Below, one piece after another: positions 16,449 to 25,783 of a stretch of 37,371 bases of DNA. The stretch comes from Mageeibacillus sp. UBA4314. GTDB taxonomy: Bacteria > Bacillota > Clostridia > Saccharofermentanales > Saccharofermentanaceae. The stretch spans positions 1-37,371 of the forward strand of contig DGUI01000021.1 of the NCBI GenBank assembly GCA_002394605.1, given 5' to 3'. The position numbers were made by a program, and so were the translations under genes. The notes beneath the pieces were generated by a model that saw only the letters and a list, made by a program, of their open reading frames with translations, was not told the DNA's origin and made no database searches. How positions within the stretch are numbered: the first letter of the stretch is position 1; every line of letters starts with the position of its first letter.

Positions 16449-17096
16449 TTACTTGATCGAATGAGCTATCTTATCAAATGCGGCAAGTATCTCATTCTTC
16501 CTGTCATTAGGTGTCAGGAAGAACAGGATGATCATACCGATCAGCGTAATGATGATGCAGATCAGGTAATAGATAAGGATCGCACGTTCAAAGTTCTTGA
16601 CGTTCTTGTTGATCGGGAATATCGACAGCAGGATCGTTGAAGGGAAACCGATGAACGGAAGGAACGACAATACGCCGAGCCAGAAATAAGTCGATGTGCT
16701 TACGGGCTTATACTCATTGGGGCACTTGTCAATAAGGGCCTGAAGTCTCGCGCGCTTTGCATTGCGCTTTGCATTCTGCCTTGCCTCACGCTCAGCCTTC
16801 CTCTCAAACTTCTCTCTCTCCTTGGCTTCGATGGCCAGGACTGCAGCCGACTTCTCAGGAACTGCGGGAGCATAAGGCTCATCCTTCTTCCCGGGTTCAT
16901 CGAACAGCTTGTCGATGTCGATATCGTCCGTCTTGGAAGTGTTATCAGGCTCAGGCTTCGTCTCTTTTACTTCCTTGGATTCCTTGACTTCTTTTACTTC
17001 CTTCTCTTCCTTTGCAGGCTCATCATAGAGATCAGCTGTCTCCGCCAGGATAGCATCAGCAAGGGATGAATTGGTATTAGTTGATTCGTCAGCCAT
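16449..17096 (-). CDS. small membrane protein of unknown function with long charged N-terminus
   Basis: 215 residues, no family recognised. Residues 1-95 are acidic and low-complexity, with repeated KEVKE/KESKE motifs. Residues 95-125 are Lys/Arg-rich and probably coiled coil. Two membrane segments follow (about 140-160, FWLGVLSFLPFIGFPSTILL, and about 172-195, ending IGMIILFFLTP). The layout suggests an inner-membrane hairpin with a large cytoplasmic disordered tail. GGAGG lies 6 bases before the ATG. A TATAAT at 17132-17127 upstream suggests it can also be transcribed on its own. It is the last gene before the terminator at 16384-16423. Confidence 0.8.
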   Translation of the reverse strand: MADESTNTNSSLADAILAETADLYDEPAKEEKEVKEVKESKEVKETKPEPDNTSKTDDIDIDKLFDEPGKKDEPYAPAVPEKSAAVLAIEAKEREKFERKAEREARQNAKRNAKRARLQALIDKCPNEYKPVSTSTYFWLGVLSFLPFIGFPSTILLSIFPINKNVKNFERAILIYYLICIIITLIGMIILFFLTPNDRKNEILAAFDKIAHSIK

Positions 17097-17126
17097 AACA
17101 CACCTCCAACATGATCTTATATAGAG

Positions 17127-17132
17127 ATTATA
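17127..17132 (-). promoter_or_regulatory. possible -10 element for the small membrane protein gene
   Basis: A perfect TATAAT on the minus strand, about 30 bases upstream of the ATG at 17096. No good -35 is seen at the right distance, so this is tentative. Confidence 0.35.
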
Positions 17133-17155
17133 CCATTATTACAGATGATTTATCA

Positions 17156-18313
17156 TCATTTTCTGACTATCTTGAGTGACAGCCGGACAGGAACGGGACG
17201 TGCATTTACTATTGAGCCGATATCTTTCCTGATGTCTTCATCCGACATCTCAAGGTCATAGGGAACACTTATCTCAAACACGATCCTGTCGTGATCTTCA
17301 GACCTTATCAGGTGGAAATCGTGGATCTCGATCCTTTTGTCCACCTTCGCATAAAGTTCCGCTATCTTTCTGCGCAGTTCTATCATCTCCTCATCATCTG
17401 TCATGACGGGATCGATATGTATGGAAACCTCTGTGGCAATGCCATTGGTCACTATCCGTCTCTCGGCACGGTCGACTATCTCGTGTGCCTTGACAAGTGA
17501 CAATGTATAGGGCATTTCGACGTGAAGAGATGCTATTGCCACGTCATGTCCGTACTCATGGATCATGATGTCATGTACGCCTATTATCTCCTCAAAGCCG
17601 TCGCATATATCTTCTATCTCCTTGATCTTGCCCTCATCAGGAGCCTTTCCGAGGAGAGGTTCGATCGTCTCCTGGGCGGATCTGAAGCCTGAATAGACTA
17701 CGATGAGCGATACGACCGCACCTGCGTATCCGTCGATGTTGATGTTCCAGATGAGCATTACAACAACGGAGATGAGCGCGACTGAAGTCGTCAGGCAGTC
17801 AGCTCTGCTGTCATTTGCAGTGGCGCGCATAGCTTCTGATGATATCTTCCTGGCTATCTTGGAATAGAACAGTGACATCCAGAGCTTTATGAGGATCGAT
17901 ACGGACAGGATAACTATCGTAGTGATGCTGACATCGAGTTCTTTGGGATCAAAGATATTGGAAACTGATTCCTTGAAGAGATTAAGTGCTATGGCAATGA
18001 CCGCAGAAGAGATGACGAATCCCGTAATGTATTCTGCCCTCCCGTGACCGTAGGGATGTTCCTTGTCTGCAGGCTTGCCCGTTATCTTAAACCCGATGAG
18101 GGTAACTATCGACGACAGTGAATCGGAAGCATTGTTGACTGCATCTGAGACGATCGTTACCGAATGTGTCAGGATACCCGTTATGACCTTCACCACCGCA
18201 AGAAGTATGTTGCAGCATATTCCGACGATCCCTGCCATCAGGCCGTACTTATGCCTGCTGTTATTCGCATCACCATCATCCTTGATAAAGAGCTTTGTCA
18301 GCAATTCAGTCAT
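17156..18313 (-). CDS. cation diffusion facilitator (CDF) family transporter
   Basis: A 385-residue CDF protein. Membrane segment 2 holds SDAVNNASDSLSS, the metal-site motif, followed by the GKPADKEHPYGHGRAEYI loop; segment 5 carries ANDSRADCLTT. After six membrane segments comes a cytoplasmic dimerisation domain with HEYGHDVAIASLHVEMP. A further tail of about 90 residues makes it longer than the typical 290-300. CDF proteins export divalent metals (zinc, iron, manganese, cobalt) using protons; the metal is not predictable here. It starts 18 bases after the EAL gene and has only a weak ribosome binding site. Confidence 0.92.
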   Translation of the reverse strand: MTELLTKLFIKDDGDANNSRHKYGLMAGIVGICCNILLAVVKVITGILTHSVTIVSDAVNNASDSLSSIVTLIGFKITGKPADKEHPYGHGRAEYITGFVISSAVIAIALNLFKESVSNIFDPKELDVSITTIVILSVSILIKLWMSLFYSKIARKISSEAMRATANDSRADCLTTSVALISVVVMLIWNINIDGYAGAVVSLIVVYSGFRSAQETIEPLLGKAPDEGKIKEIEDICDGFEEIIGVHDIMIHEYGHDVAIASLHVEMPYTLSLVKAHEIVDRAERRIVTNGIATEVSIHIDPVMTDDEEMIELRRKIAELYAKVDKRIEIHDFHLIRSEDHDRIVFEISVPYDLEMSDEDIRKDIGSIVNARPVPVRLSLKIVRK

Positions 18314-18331
18314 ATTCAGTTAACCACGCGT

Positions 18332-20260
18332 TTATCCGTTGTTGCGTACTATCTCAAGGAACTTGTCACGCGGCACGGGCTTAGAGAAGAAATAACCCTG
18401 CAGATAGTGGATCTTGAGGGGTTCGAGGAGCTTGATATGATCTTCAGTCTCAACGCCTTCCACAAGTATCTCACGGTTCATCTGGTGGATCATCTGTATG
18501 CTGTTCCTAAGGATGATGCCTCCGAGCTCGCTCTTCTCAGCTTCCCACAGGATGCTCTTGTCGATCTTAACGACATCGAGATCCATGGAGAAGAGCGCCT
18601 TCATGTTCGAATATCCGGTACCATAGTCATCCATCGAGACCCTGAACCCTTCATCACGCAGCTGCGATACCACCCTGCTTAGGATATTGTAACTGTCCGC
18701 TGCGATAGACTCCGTGATCTCGAAATTAATGAAGTTCTTGCTCACGCCCGATTCTTCAACTATGCCGCTTATATGTTCCACAAAATCAGGCTTCATGCAC
18801 TGGAGCATGGACAGGTTGATGTTGATGCAGTCCATGGAAGTGTGTTCGAGCTTCTCGTTCTTGACAAGCTTGCATACTTCCAGAAGGACAAAGTCATCGA
18901 TGGCATCAATGATGCCCGTCTCTTCTGCTATCGGAATGAATTCATCGGGGAAGATCATTCCCATCTCGTCATCGTGCATCCTGATGAGGGCTTCAGCGCC
19001 ATGGAGCTTACGGTCATTGATCGTATATGTGGGCTGGTAGTAGACTTCAAATCTTCCCTCTGCAAGGGCGTGGATTACTGAATTCTCAACCTTGACCCTT
19101 CTGTACAGATAGTCGAGATCCGCATCAACAAAGATCCTTTTGTTGTTATTCGCAGGCGGATTGCTCTCAAACATGTAGAGTGCATCCTCAACGGTATTAA
19201 TCCTTCCGGGAATGCCCGTGACCTGTATCGCTACAGTAAGGAGAACTATCGAATCCGACAGCTTCCACGGCTTGTCAAACCTGGAACTGATCTTCTCGGC
19301 AACCTGTATCGCGTGCTTATTATCCTGTTCGAAGAACACCAGAACGAAATTCTTGGAACCGACACGGTAGATATTGTACTTCTTGACGACCGTCTTGAGA
19401 TACGCTGATACTGCTTCCTCAACGATCTCATTATTGTCAGCACCCGGCCTCTTGAACAGCAGATCAGGCGTTGTGATCCTGACGCAGAGAATCTGGATCG
19501 GATTCCTGTTATAGACAAAGCTGCGGAGGTCCGTTACCAGTGCCTGACGGTTATATACGCCTGTCACCGGATCGATCCTGTCATCCTCATTCTCGATGAT
19601 GATCATCAGGCCCGTAAGACCTATCGCTTCAGCAAAGAGCTCGACCTTGATATCCTTGGACAGCATCTGGATAAGGACACCTGATATGGCGATCGACGAG
19701 AAGAGCACGACACCGAGCCTTCTCTTGCTGTTCATTCCCTTCCAGGAATTGAACAGCAATACCAGCGACAGTATCAGGAAGAATGCAGCTACCGCATAGA
19801 TCACGATCTCTCCCGTATTGCGGTGGAATTCATAGTTCTCATCAACGTAGTAGACCCACTTGGTGAACGGGTTGATGATGACCAGGATCTCAGAAAGTAT
19901 AAACAACGCCAATAAGGCATACCGCCTCAGCGGTATGATCTTAAGCGATATTCCGCATACCCTTGCAACATAGAAGAATACGAGCGGCGCCAGCGCAGTA
20001 TGGACTACAAAGTAGAAATATCTTGATGTCTCCGACAGATACTTGGCAAGATCTGACAGATTGACATACGGATGGAACAGCGCGGTAATGGAATTACAGG
20101 CAGAGTTCAGTGCCACTACGACAAGGATGATAACGAAGAGAACGTTCTGCTTCTTCCACATCCTGTTCTGAATACCCGTAAATACAAGATCCGATATGCA
20201 TACGAGCATCGCGGCTGTCGTGAATGATATGGAAAGCCCTCCGAAATCAAAATCGATCAT
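18332..20260 (-). CDS. membrane protein with degenerate GGDEF and intact EAL domain (c-di-GMP phosphodiesterase candidate)
   Basis: 642 residues. About seven or eight membrane segments occupy residues 1-225. A GGDEF-like domain follows (about 230-370), starting DDRIDPVTGVYNRQAL. Its active loop reads GSKNF in place of GGDEF, so cyclase activity is unlikely. The EAL domain (about 385-635) keeps EALIR, NINLSM, FEITES, MDDYGTGYSN, VVKIDKS, EGVETED and LQGYFFSKP, the residues needed to bind metal and cut c-di-GMP. The N-terminal membrane block probably senses a signal. Its ATG overlaps the stop of the YunG-like gene by four bases (ATGA). No other c-di-GMP gene is in the window. Confidence 0.9.
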   Translation of the reverse strand: MIDFDFGGLSISFTTAAMLVCISDLVFTGIQNRMWKKQNVLFVIILVVVALNSACNSITALFHPYVNLSDLAKYLSETSRYFYFVVHTALAPLVFFYVARVCGISLKIIPLRRYALLALFILSEILVIINPFTKWVYYVDENYEFHRNTGEIVIYAVAAFFLILSLVLLFNSWKGMNSKRRLGVVLFSSIAISGVLIQMLSKDIKVELFAEAIGLTGLMIIIENEDDRIDPVTGVYNRQALVTDLRSFVYNRNPIQILCVRITTPDLLFKRPGADNNEIVEEAVSAYLKTVVKKYNIYRVGSKNFVLVFFEQDNKHAIQVAEKISSRFDKPWKLSDSIVLLTVAIQVTGIPGRINTVEDALYMFESNPPANNNKRIFVDADLDYLYRRVKVENSVIHALAEGRFEVYYQPTYTINDRKLHGAEALIRMHDDEMGMIFPDEFIPIAEETGIIDAIDDFVLLEVCKLVKNEKLEHTSMDCININLSMLQCMKPDFVEHISGIVEESGVSKNFINFEITESIAADSYNILSRVVSQLRDEGFRVSMDDYGTGYSNMKALFSMDLDVVKIDKSILWEAEKSELGGIILRNSIQMIHQMNREILVEGVETEDHIKLLEPLKIHYLQGYFFSKPVPRDKFLEIVRNNG

Positions 20261-20703
20261 AACGGCCCATTCCTTTCCACATACTTCTTAAGTTCGGATC
20301 TCAGATATTCATAACGCGCCCTCTTCTCTTCCTTCGCGAAATGAACTTCCCTTGACTGCTCCGGGTTATCTTCATAATTCAGGACTTCGTCACCGAACTG
20401 CTCGCTTGTCAGATCGAACTTAATGCCGTCTATCACATTGTAGCAGTGATAGTTTCCGCCAGGTCTTAATACTCCGTATACCTTGCCTCCGAAGATATCC
20501 TGAACAAGGAATGCAGTGATCGAACACTGTCCCAGGGTCTTATTGGCGGAAGACCAGCCGTCTCTCAATCTCGGGGCACATGTATATTCACACCATATGT
20601 CTGACAAGATGTCATACAGCATCTGCGGATCCGCAATGCAGGAAAACTCGTCATTGACCGGAGAACACAAAGCCTCTCTCCATCCGTAGAAGTTGTAAGC
20701 CAT
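20257..20703 (-). CDS. YunG-like small protein
   Basis: 148 residues. The central block TLGQCSITAFLVQDIFGGKVYGV, then HCYNVIDGIKFDLTSEQFGDEV, follows the pattern of Bacillus YunG-type proteins. The conserved Cys followed later by His and Asp is reminiscent of cysteine-peptidase-like folds, but activity has not been shown. It is cytoplasmic, with no signal sequence. It is translationally coupled to the EAL-domain gene downstream and sits 19 bases after the HIT gene. Assignment rests on remembered family pattern, so it is moderate. Confidence 0.65.
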   Translation of the reverse strand: MAYNFYGWREALCSPVNDEFSCIADPQMLYDILSDIWCEYTCAPRLRDGWSSANKTLGQCSITAFLVQDIFGGKVYGVLRPGGNYHCYNVIDGIKFDLTSEQFGDEVLNYEDNPEQSREVHFAKEEKRARYEYLRSELKKYVERNGPL

Positions 20704-20722
20704 AGTTTATTATATCAGATTT

Positions 20723-21064
20723 TCAGAGTATTTTCTCGTTCAGTTTGACTCCGCCGAGGACATGGAAGTGGACATGCATGACGGTCTGTCCGCCGTCCTC
20801 GCCGCAGTTGTTAATGACTCTGAATCCTGATCCGAGACCCTTGTCTTCTGCTATGACATTGATCGCCTTAGCAACGGCTCCCAGGTACTCCTGTCCGTCA
20901 TCAGCAGATGCGATATCCCTGATATCGTCAAAGTGCTTCTTGGGAACTACGAGCACATGAACGGGTGCTGCAGGATTGATGTCGTTGAAGCAGAAAACCT
21001 TGTCATCCTCATAGACTTTCGTTGAGGGGATCTTGCCTTCGATTATGTCACAGAATAAGCACAT
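20723..21064 (-). CDS. HIT-family nucleotide hydrolase (HinT-like)
   Basis: A 113-residue HIT protein starting MCLFCDIIEGKIPSTKVYEDD and ending near the catalytic triad motif MHVHFHVLGG (H-x-H-x-H). HinT proteins hydrolyse aminoacyl- and lysyl-adenylates and AMP-lysine, which fits its place directly after alaS. The start is ATG 21064, because an AGGAGG site, formed by the last Gly-Gly codons of alaS, lies 9 bases before it. The TTG at 21073 that would extend the frame touches that site. Confidence 0.93.
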   Translation of the reverse strand: MCLFCDIIEGKIPSTKVYEDDKVFCFNDINPAAPVHVLVVPKKHFDDIRDIASADDGQEYLGAVAKAINVIAEDKGLGSGFRVINNCGEDGGQTVMHVHFHVLGGVKLNEKIL

Positions 21065-21069
21065 GGTGA

Positions 21070-23751
21070 TCAACCTCCTATCTGAGCCGTGACAGCCGCC
21101 TTTGCAGCTGCGAGCGCATCATCGATCTTGGATACATCCTTACCGCCTGCCTGAGCCATGTCGGGCCTTCCGCCGCCACCGCCGCCTGCAGCCTTTGCAG
21201 CTTCGCGGATGACGTTGCCTGCGTGTACGCCTGAATCAACGGCAGACTTTGTTGCCATTGCCGTAAAGAGGACCTTGTCTCCTGCAGCAGATGCGAGGAA
21301 TACGAATCCGTTGTCGAGCCTGTCTCTGATCTGGTCAGCCAGATCTCTCAAAGAAGGTGCATCAGGTGCATCCACCTTGGCGATAACGACCTTTGTTGAA
21401 CCGATGGTAACTGCCGCATTAACGGCTTCCTCAGCAACATTTCCTGCTGCCGCCTTCTGTATCTTCTCGATCTCCTTCTCGAGCGACTTGATGTCTGTCA
21501 GGAGATTCTCGCTCTTCTTGACGATCTGATCCTTGTTGACCTTCAGTGTCTGTGCGACCTTGCTGATGGTCTCGCGGTCCTCGACTGCCATCTCATAGCA
21601 TGCCTTGCCCGTTACGGCCTCGATCCTTCTGATACCGGATGCGATACCTGTCTCGGAGATGATCCTGAGCTGGCCTGCCTGTGATGTGTGCTTAAGATGC
21701 GTACCGCCGCAGAACTCGATGGAGAAAGCATTGTCAAGATCATCGCCGATGCTTACTACTCTTACCTCTTCGCCGTACTTGTCATCGAAGAAAGCCATGG
21801 CGCCGAGCTTGCGTGCTTCGTCCTGCTTCATTACTCTCGTTACAACGGGCATGTCCTCAAGGATAGCGTTATTGACTATCGATTCGACCTTACTTATCTC
21901 CTCATCGCTCAACGCAGCGAAATGAGTGAAGTCGAACCTGAGCTTCTCAGGATCAACATAAGAACCCTTCTGCTGTACGTGATCGCCGAGAACACTCCTC
22001 AATGCAGCCTGAAGGATATGTGTTGATGTATGGTTGCGGCATGTAGCCATCCTTGTTGTCTTATCGACTTCGATCTTTGCGGATGTGCCTGCCTTGATGG
22101 AGCCTGACTTGATCTCGATGGTATGGAGATACTTGGAAGCGTTGTCCTTCGTAACATCAACGACAACAGCCTCGAAATCGCTGCTATAGATCTTACCGGA
22201 ATCTCCTACCTGGCCGCCCATCGTGGCATACATGGTCGTCTTATCGAAGATGGCGACTGCCTTATCACCTGCGAACACTTCATCAACGATGTGGAGCGCG
22301 CCCTCGTCATCTGCCTTGAGGAGATATACGAGCTTGGCATCACATGTAAGTGAATCATATCCGAGGAACTCTGTTGAAGACTTGTCTTCGAGGAGTTCGT
22401 CAGGGAGCTTGTTGCCGCCCCATGCAGTATCGGATACGTTCTCCTTCGTTGCCTTACGCGCTCTCTCCTTCTGCTCCTTCATTGCAGCGGCGAACCCTTC
22501 CTCGTCAACGGTAAGGCCGTTGTCGGCAGCGATCTCCTTTGTGAGATCTAACGGGAAACCGTATGTATCATGGAGCTTAAATGCATCCGTGCCTGCAAGT
22601 ACGGAAGAACCGGAAGCCTTCGCATCTGCGATCATGTCGTTAAGGATGGAAGTACCAGCTTCAACCGTCCTGAGGAAATCGTCTTCTTCCTTGTTTATGA
22701 TCGTCATGATCATTGTGTACTTGGAAACAAGCTCAGGGTAAGCATCCTTATTCTGGTCGATGACGACATCTGCGATATCTGCAAGGAACTTGCCCTCGAT
22801 ACCGAGGAGTCTTCCGAATCTTGCAGCTCTTCTCATAAGCCTTCTGAGAACATATCCGGCACCTGCGTTGGAAGGGATGACGCCGTCAGAGATCATCATC
22901 GTTGAAGACCTCATGTGGTCTGTGATGACACGGATCGCGACGTCGTCCTTCTGGTCAGCGCCATATGTCTTGCCTGCCTTCTCGCAGACAGTATCAAGGA
23001 TCTTCCTTACAGTATCTACTTCGAACAGGTTCTCAACGCCCTGCATTACGCATGCAAATCTCTCAAGTCCTCCGCCCGTATCGATGTTCTTCTGAGCCAG
23101 AGGCAGATACGAGCCGTCTTCCTGTCTGTCGAACTGTGAGAATACAAGGTTCCAGATCTCAACGAACCTGTCGCACTCACATCCGGGACGGCAGTCGGGC
23201 TTGCCGCAGCCGTGCTCGATGCCTCTGTCGTAATAGATCTCGGAGCAGGGACCGCACGGGCCTGTGCCGTGCTCCCAGAAGTTATCTTCCTTGCCGAGTC
23301 TCGTGATCCTCTCAGCGGGGATGCCGATAACCTTGTTCCAGATCTCAAATGCCTCATCATCCTCTTCGTAAACCGAGGGATAGAGGAGGTTGGGATCCAT
23401 CTCGAGATCCTTGGTCAGGAACTCCCATGCCCACGGGATGACCTCTTTCTTGAAGTAATCGCCGAAAGAGAAGTTGCCGAGCATCTCAAAATATGTTCCG
23501 TGACGGGCCGTATGGCCTACGTTCTCGATATCGGGTGTTCTGATGCACTTCTGGCAAGTCGTAACTCTCCTGCACGGAGGAGTCTCTGCACCGGTAAAAT
23601 AAGGCTTCAGCGGAGTCATACCCGCATTGATCAGCAGGATCGACTTGTCGTTCTTGGGAACAAGAGAGAATGAAGGCATTCTTAAGTGTCCCTTGGACTC
23701 AAAAAACTTCAGATATCTCTCTCTAATCTCGTTCAGACCTAAAGGTTGCAT
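21070..23751 (-). CDS. alaS: alanyl-tRNA synthetase
   Basis: 893 residues, full length. The catalytic domain begins LNEIRERYLKFFESKGH and contains NAGMTPLKPYF (about 42-52). The editing domain has the zinc-binding NHTSTHILQAALR and CGGTHLKHTSQAG. The C-Ala tail includes the glycine-rich GGGGGGRPDMAQAGG. It charges tRNA-Ala and removes mischarged Ser or Gly. An AAGGAG site and a promoter (23792-23820) precede it. It heads a six-gene minus-strand unit ending at the terminator at 16384. No T-box leader fits in the 60-base gap. Confidence 0.97.
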   Translation of the reverse strand: MQPLGLNEIRERYLKFFESKGHLRMPSFSLVPKNDKSILLINAGMTPLKPYFTGAETPPCRRVTTCQKCIRTPDIENVGHTARHGTYFEMLGNFSFGDYFKKEVIPWAWEFLTKDLEMDPNLLYPSVYEEDDEAFEIWNKVIGIPAERITRLGKEDNFWEHGTGPCGPCSEIYYDRGIEHGCGKPDCRPGCECDRFVEIWNLVFSQFDRQEDGSYLPLAQKNIDTGGGLERFACVMQGVENLFEVDTVRKILDTVCEKAGKTYGADQKDDVAIRVITDHMRSSTMMISDGVIPSNAGAGYVLRRLMRRAARFGRLLGIEGKFLADIADVVIDQNKDAYPELVSKYTMIMTIINKEEDDFLRTVEAGTSILNDMIADAKASGSSVLAGTDAFKLHDTYGFPLDLTKEIAADNGLTVDEEGFAAAMKEQKERARKATKENVSDTAWGGNKLPDELLEDKSSTEFLGYDSLTCDAKLVYLLKADDEGALHIVDEVFAGDKAVAIFDKTTMYATMGGQVGDSGKIYSSDFEAVVVDVTKDNASKYLHTIEIKSGSIKAGTSAKIEVDKTTRMATCRNHTSTHILQAALRSVLGDHVQQKGSYVDPEKLRFDFTHFAALSDEEISKVESIVNNAILEDMPVVTRVMKQDEARKLGAMAFFDDKYGEEVRVVSIGDDLDNAFSIEFCGGTHLKHTSQAGQLRIISETGIASGIRRIEAVTGKACYEMAVEDRETISKVAQTLKVNKDQIVKKSENLLTDIKSLEKEIEKIQKAAAGNVAEEAVNAAVTIGSTKVVIAKVDAPDAPSLRDLADQIRDRLDNGFVFLASAAGDKVLFTAMATKSAVDSGVHAGNVIREAAKAAGGGGGGRPDMAQAGGKDVSKIDDALAAAKAAVTAQIGG

Positions 23752-23791
23752 ATATAATCTCCTTAAAAATTAATACTAAAATAACTGAAAA

Positions 23792-23820
23792 ATTATAAAA
23801 CACTGAGGCTGTCAATGCAA
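23792..23820 (-). promoter_or_regulatory. promoter of the alaS operon
   Basis: On the minus strand TATAAT (23797-23792) is 17 bases from TTGCAT (23820-23815). A full TTGACA also lies nearby but only 12 bases away. About 40 bases upstream of the alaS ATG. Confidence 0.5.
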
Positions 23821-25053
23821 TGCTTCGAGCGCCTTTGTGAGATAATTTTTGAATCTTTCGCGGATTTCCAGGTTCTCTATCGTAAGATCGACCGTGTCGA
23901 AAGTGTATATGCTGAACAGGAACTTATAAAGAGGCGGTACATCGGGAGCTTCGATGGCAAAAGTCAGTTTCTTTTCCTTCTCGAGCTCACCGATGGAACC
24001 GGCCGCTATTGTAAATTCATCCTTGAACACGGAGAACGCCTGAAGGACGTTCTTCCAGGCTCCGTCAGCCTCCTTGTCCCTGGCTTCGAGAGTCATCCTT
24101 ATCGTCTTGACGGTATGCGATGAACCGAACCCTTCAAAGGAACTCGACAGGTATTCGGAGATGTATCTCCTCTTGTTCTCATCACTGCTGAAATCATGGT
24201 ACTTCAGGAATTCATCAGCTATGGCATGCCTCCTCTGGGCAGTAGTCTTCTCTCCCGTCTCGAACAGCGCGGAATAGATCTCGGGCATGTGTTCCTTGAT
24301 CCTTTTTGCCGCATCCTTGACCTTGCAAAGACTCTCTGTCTTCCTGGCGATCCTGTCGAGCCTGAATCTCTTGACTGACTGCTTGAGCTCGTCGTCTGTT
24401 GCCTTTCTCTCAAAGCCGGTCCTGGAGAACAGGGACATGTTGTCGATCGCAACTAAGTAATAATGGTTGTTCGTCCAGTCAAGAACGAGCGGCGTGACCA
24501 CAAAATCAGTTCCAACGATGCTCGTCGTGATCTTGTATCCGTACTTGATCCTGATCGCCGTCTTGTTATTGATGTTCTCGCGGAGAAAAGCGAGCAGATA
24601 CTTGGTCTGGTTGTCAGAAGACTTCTTATCCTGCTTATACCTGGAATAGAGCCTTGATGAATCGTGCTGATCCGCCTTGAAGAAGGCAGGGAACATCGAC
24701 TCGAACTTGTCGTAGATCTGTTCCGGAACGAACTCGGTAGTCCTCAGGGAATCGGATATGAGCCTTGCTTCCGTCAGAAGGATCTCGTCATCCAGTTCAT
24801 CTCTCCTGTACCTGTTGCCTTCGCGGAATATGAATTCCGAACCGCTGTATCCGCGCGAATCAGTTATGTATTCGTTGATCTTCGAGATATCGGAATATAT
24901 CGATTTCCTCTCGAAAGTCTCGCCCGTCTTCTCCTTCAGCATCGCAAGAAGATCATTGAGCGTTACGCCCTCTTCATCTTCCGGATCCATCTCGTGCAGG
25001 AAGAAATCATACAGATAGAGTATCTTGAGCTTTGACAAGGATGAATTAGCCAT
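23812..25053 (-). CDS. WYL-domain transcriptional regulator
   Basis: A 413-residue DeoR-like regulator. The N-terminal winged helix (LSKLKILYLYDFFLHEM, then TLNDLLAMLKEKTGETFERKSIYSDISKI) binds DNA. The central WYL domain has VVTPLVLDWTNNHYYLVAID and ends in FRLDRIA. A C-terminal WCX-like extension follows. WYL domains sense ligands, possibly nucleotides or single-stranded DNA in relatives. The start at ATG 25053 has an AGGAGG site 10 bases away; an ATG at 25074 with a weaker AAAGGG site is also possible (420 residues). A TTGAAA-16-TACTAT promoter (25090-25117) lies upstream. The target is unknown; the Avd-like gene just upstream is one candidate. Confidence 0.85.
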   Translation of the reverse strand: MANSSLSKLKILYLYDFFLHEMDPEDEEGVTLNDLLAMLKEKTGETFERKSIYSDISKINEYITDSRGYSGSEFIFREGNRYRRDELDDEILLTEARLISDSLRTTEFVPEQIYDKFESMFPAFFKADQHDSSRLYSRYKQDKKSSDNQTKYLLAFLRENINNKTAIRIKYGYKITTSIVGTDFVVTPLVLDWTNNHYYLVAIDNMSLFSRTGFERKATDDELKQSVKRFRLDRIARKTESLCKVKDAAKRIKEHMPEIYSALFETGEKTTAQRRHAIADEFLKYHDFSSDENKRRYISEYLSSSFEGFGSSHTVKTIRMTLEARDKEADGAWKNVLQAFSVFKDEFTIAAGSIGELEKEKKLTFAIEAPDVPPLYKFLFSIYTFDTVDLTIENLEIRERFKNYLTKALEALH

Positions 25054-25089
25054 GGAACCTGTGCCTCCTATCATAGGGTTATCCCTTTA

Positions 25090-25117
25090 ATAGTACACAA
25101 TCGACAGATTATTTCAA
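25090..25117 (-). promoter_or_regulatory. possible promoter of the WYL regulator gene
   Basis: On the minus strand TTGAAA (25117-25112) and TACTAT (25095-25090) are 16 bases apart; the -35 overlaps the stop codon of the upstream Avd-like gene. Confidence 0.4.
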
Positions 25118-25707
25118 GCTGTCGCTTCCTCCGCATCGTCCTCTTCAGGCCCGCTGTCACCGTCCTCGGGCGGCTCCTTTGCAGTCTGATCGATCTCGAA
25201 AGGAAGCCCGCCTTCACTATTGGGCGTCGTATCGTTCCCTTCCCTGGCGATCTCCTTCTCCTCGGCGGCATTACTGCCCAGCCTCATCATCCTGCTCGGC
25301 CTCTCATCCGCCTCCATCACGGCCGCCTGCGAAGCTGCAGGAGACTGCTGCTGGACTTTGCCTTGCGAGCTCTTCTTGATCAACGTATTTACTGATGATC
25401 TCGTCATCTTGTAGATGGCTGTCGTATCCTCATAGACCTTATCGAGAGCCTTGTATGGAAGCTCGAGATACTTCACGATATCAAGCAGCCTCATCAGTCT
25501 GTCAGCCACCTCGTGAGTCTTGATCAGGTTGCCGTGAAAGCCCTCGGTCCCGTAGTACGCCCATGTCGTATTGCTCAGGGTCGAGATCTCCAGGGCGGCC
25601 GTTACTATCCTCTCACCGAGTGCCGCGTGGTTGTTAAGTCTCAGATAGAGTGCGAGTTCATAAGCCTCGTTCATGTACTCTGCCGACATATCTTTTACTG
25701 TGCTCAT
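25114..25707 (-). CDS. helical-bundle protein, Avd-like, with acidic tail
   Basis: 197 residues. Residues 1-105 are almost entirely helical: YMNEAYELALYLRLNNHAAL, GERIVTAALEISTL, then HEVADRLMRLLDIVKYLELP and a final helix with RSSVNTLIKKS. This recalls the four-helix accessory variability determinant (Avd) fold of diversity-generating retroelements, but similarity is weak. Residues 125-197 are disordered and become very acidic (EEDDAEEATA). GGAGG lies 8 bases before ATG 25707; the TTG at 25722 is part of that site and was rejected as start. No reverse transcriptase or variable repeat is visible nearby. Function unknown. Confidence 0.6.
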   Translation of the reverse strand: MSTVKDMSAEYMNEAYELALYLRLNNHAALGERIVTAALEISTLSNTTWAYYGTEGFHGNLIKTHEVADRLMRLLDIVKYLELPYKALDKVYEDTTAIYKMTRSSVNTLIKKSSQGKVQQQSPAASQAAVMEADERPSRMMRLGSNAAEEKEIAREGNDTTPNSEGGLPFEIDQTAKEPPEDGDSGPEEDDAEEATA

Positions 25708-25783
25708 TTGTGTTACCTCCAATATGTGTTTTTATGCAGCGCTGCTGGCTGAAGCATAGCAGAAACGGGGCTCAAAAAAGCTC

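Noticed and set aside
23752..23811. T-box riboswitch upstream of alaS
   Set aside because: The gap is only 60 bases and has no T-box sequence; the same holds for hisS and aspS.
25114..25707. Diversity-generating retroelement based on the Avd-like protein
   Set aside because: No reverse transcriptase, template repeat or variable repeat can be found on either side.
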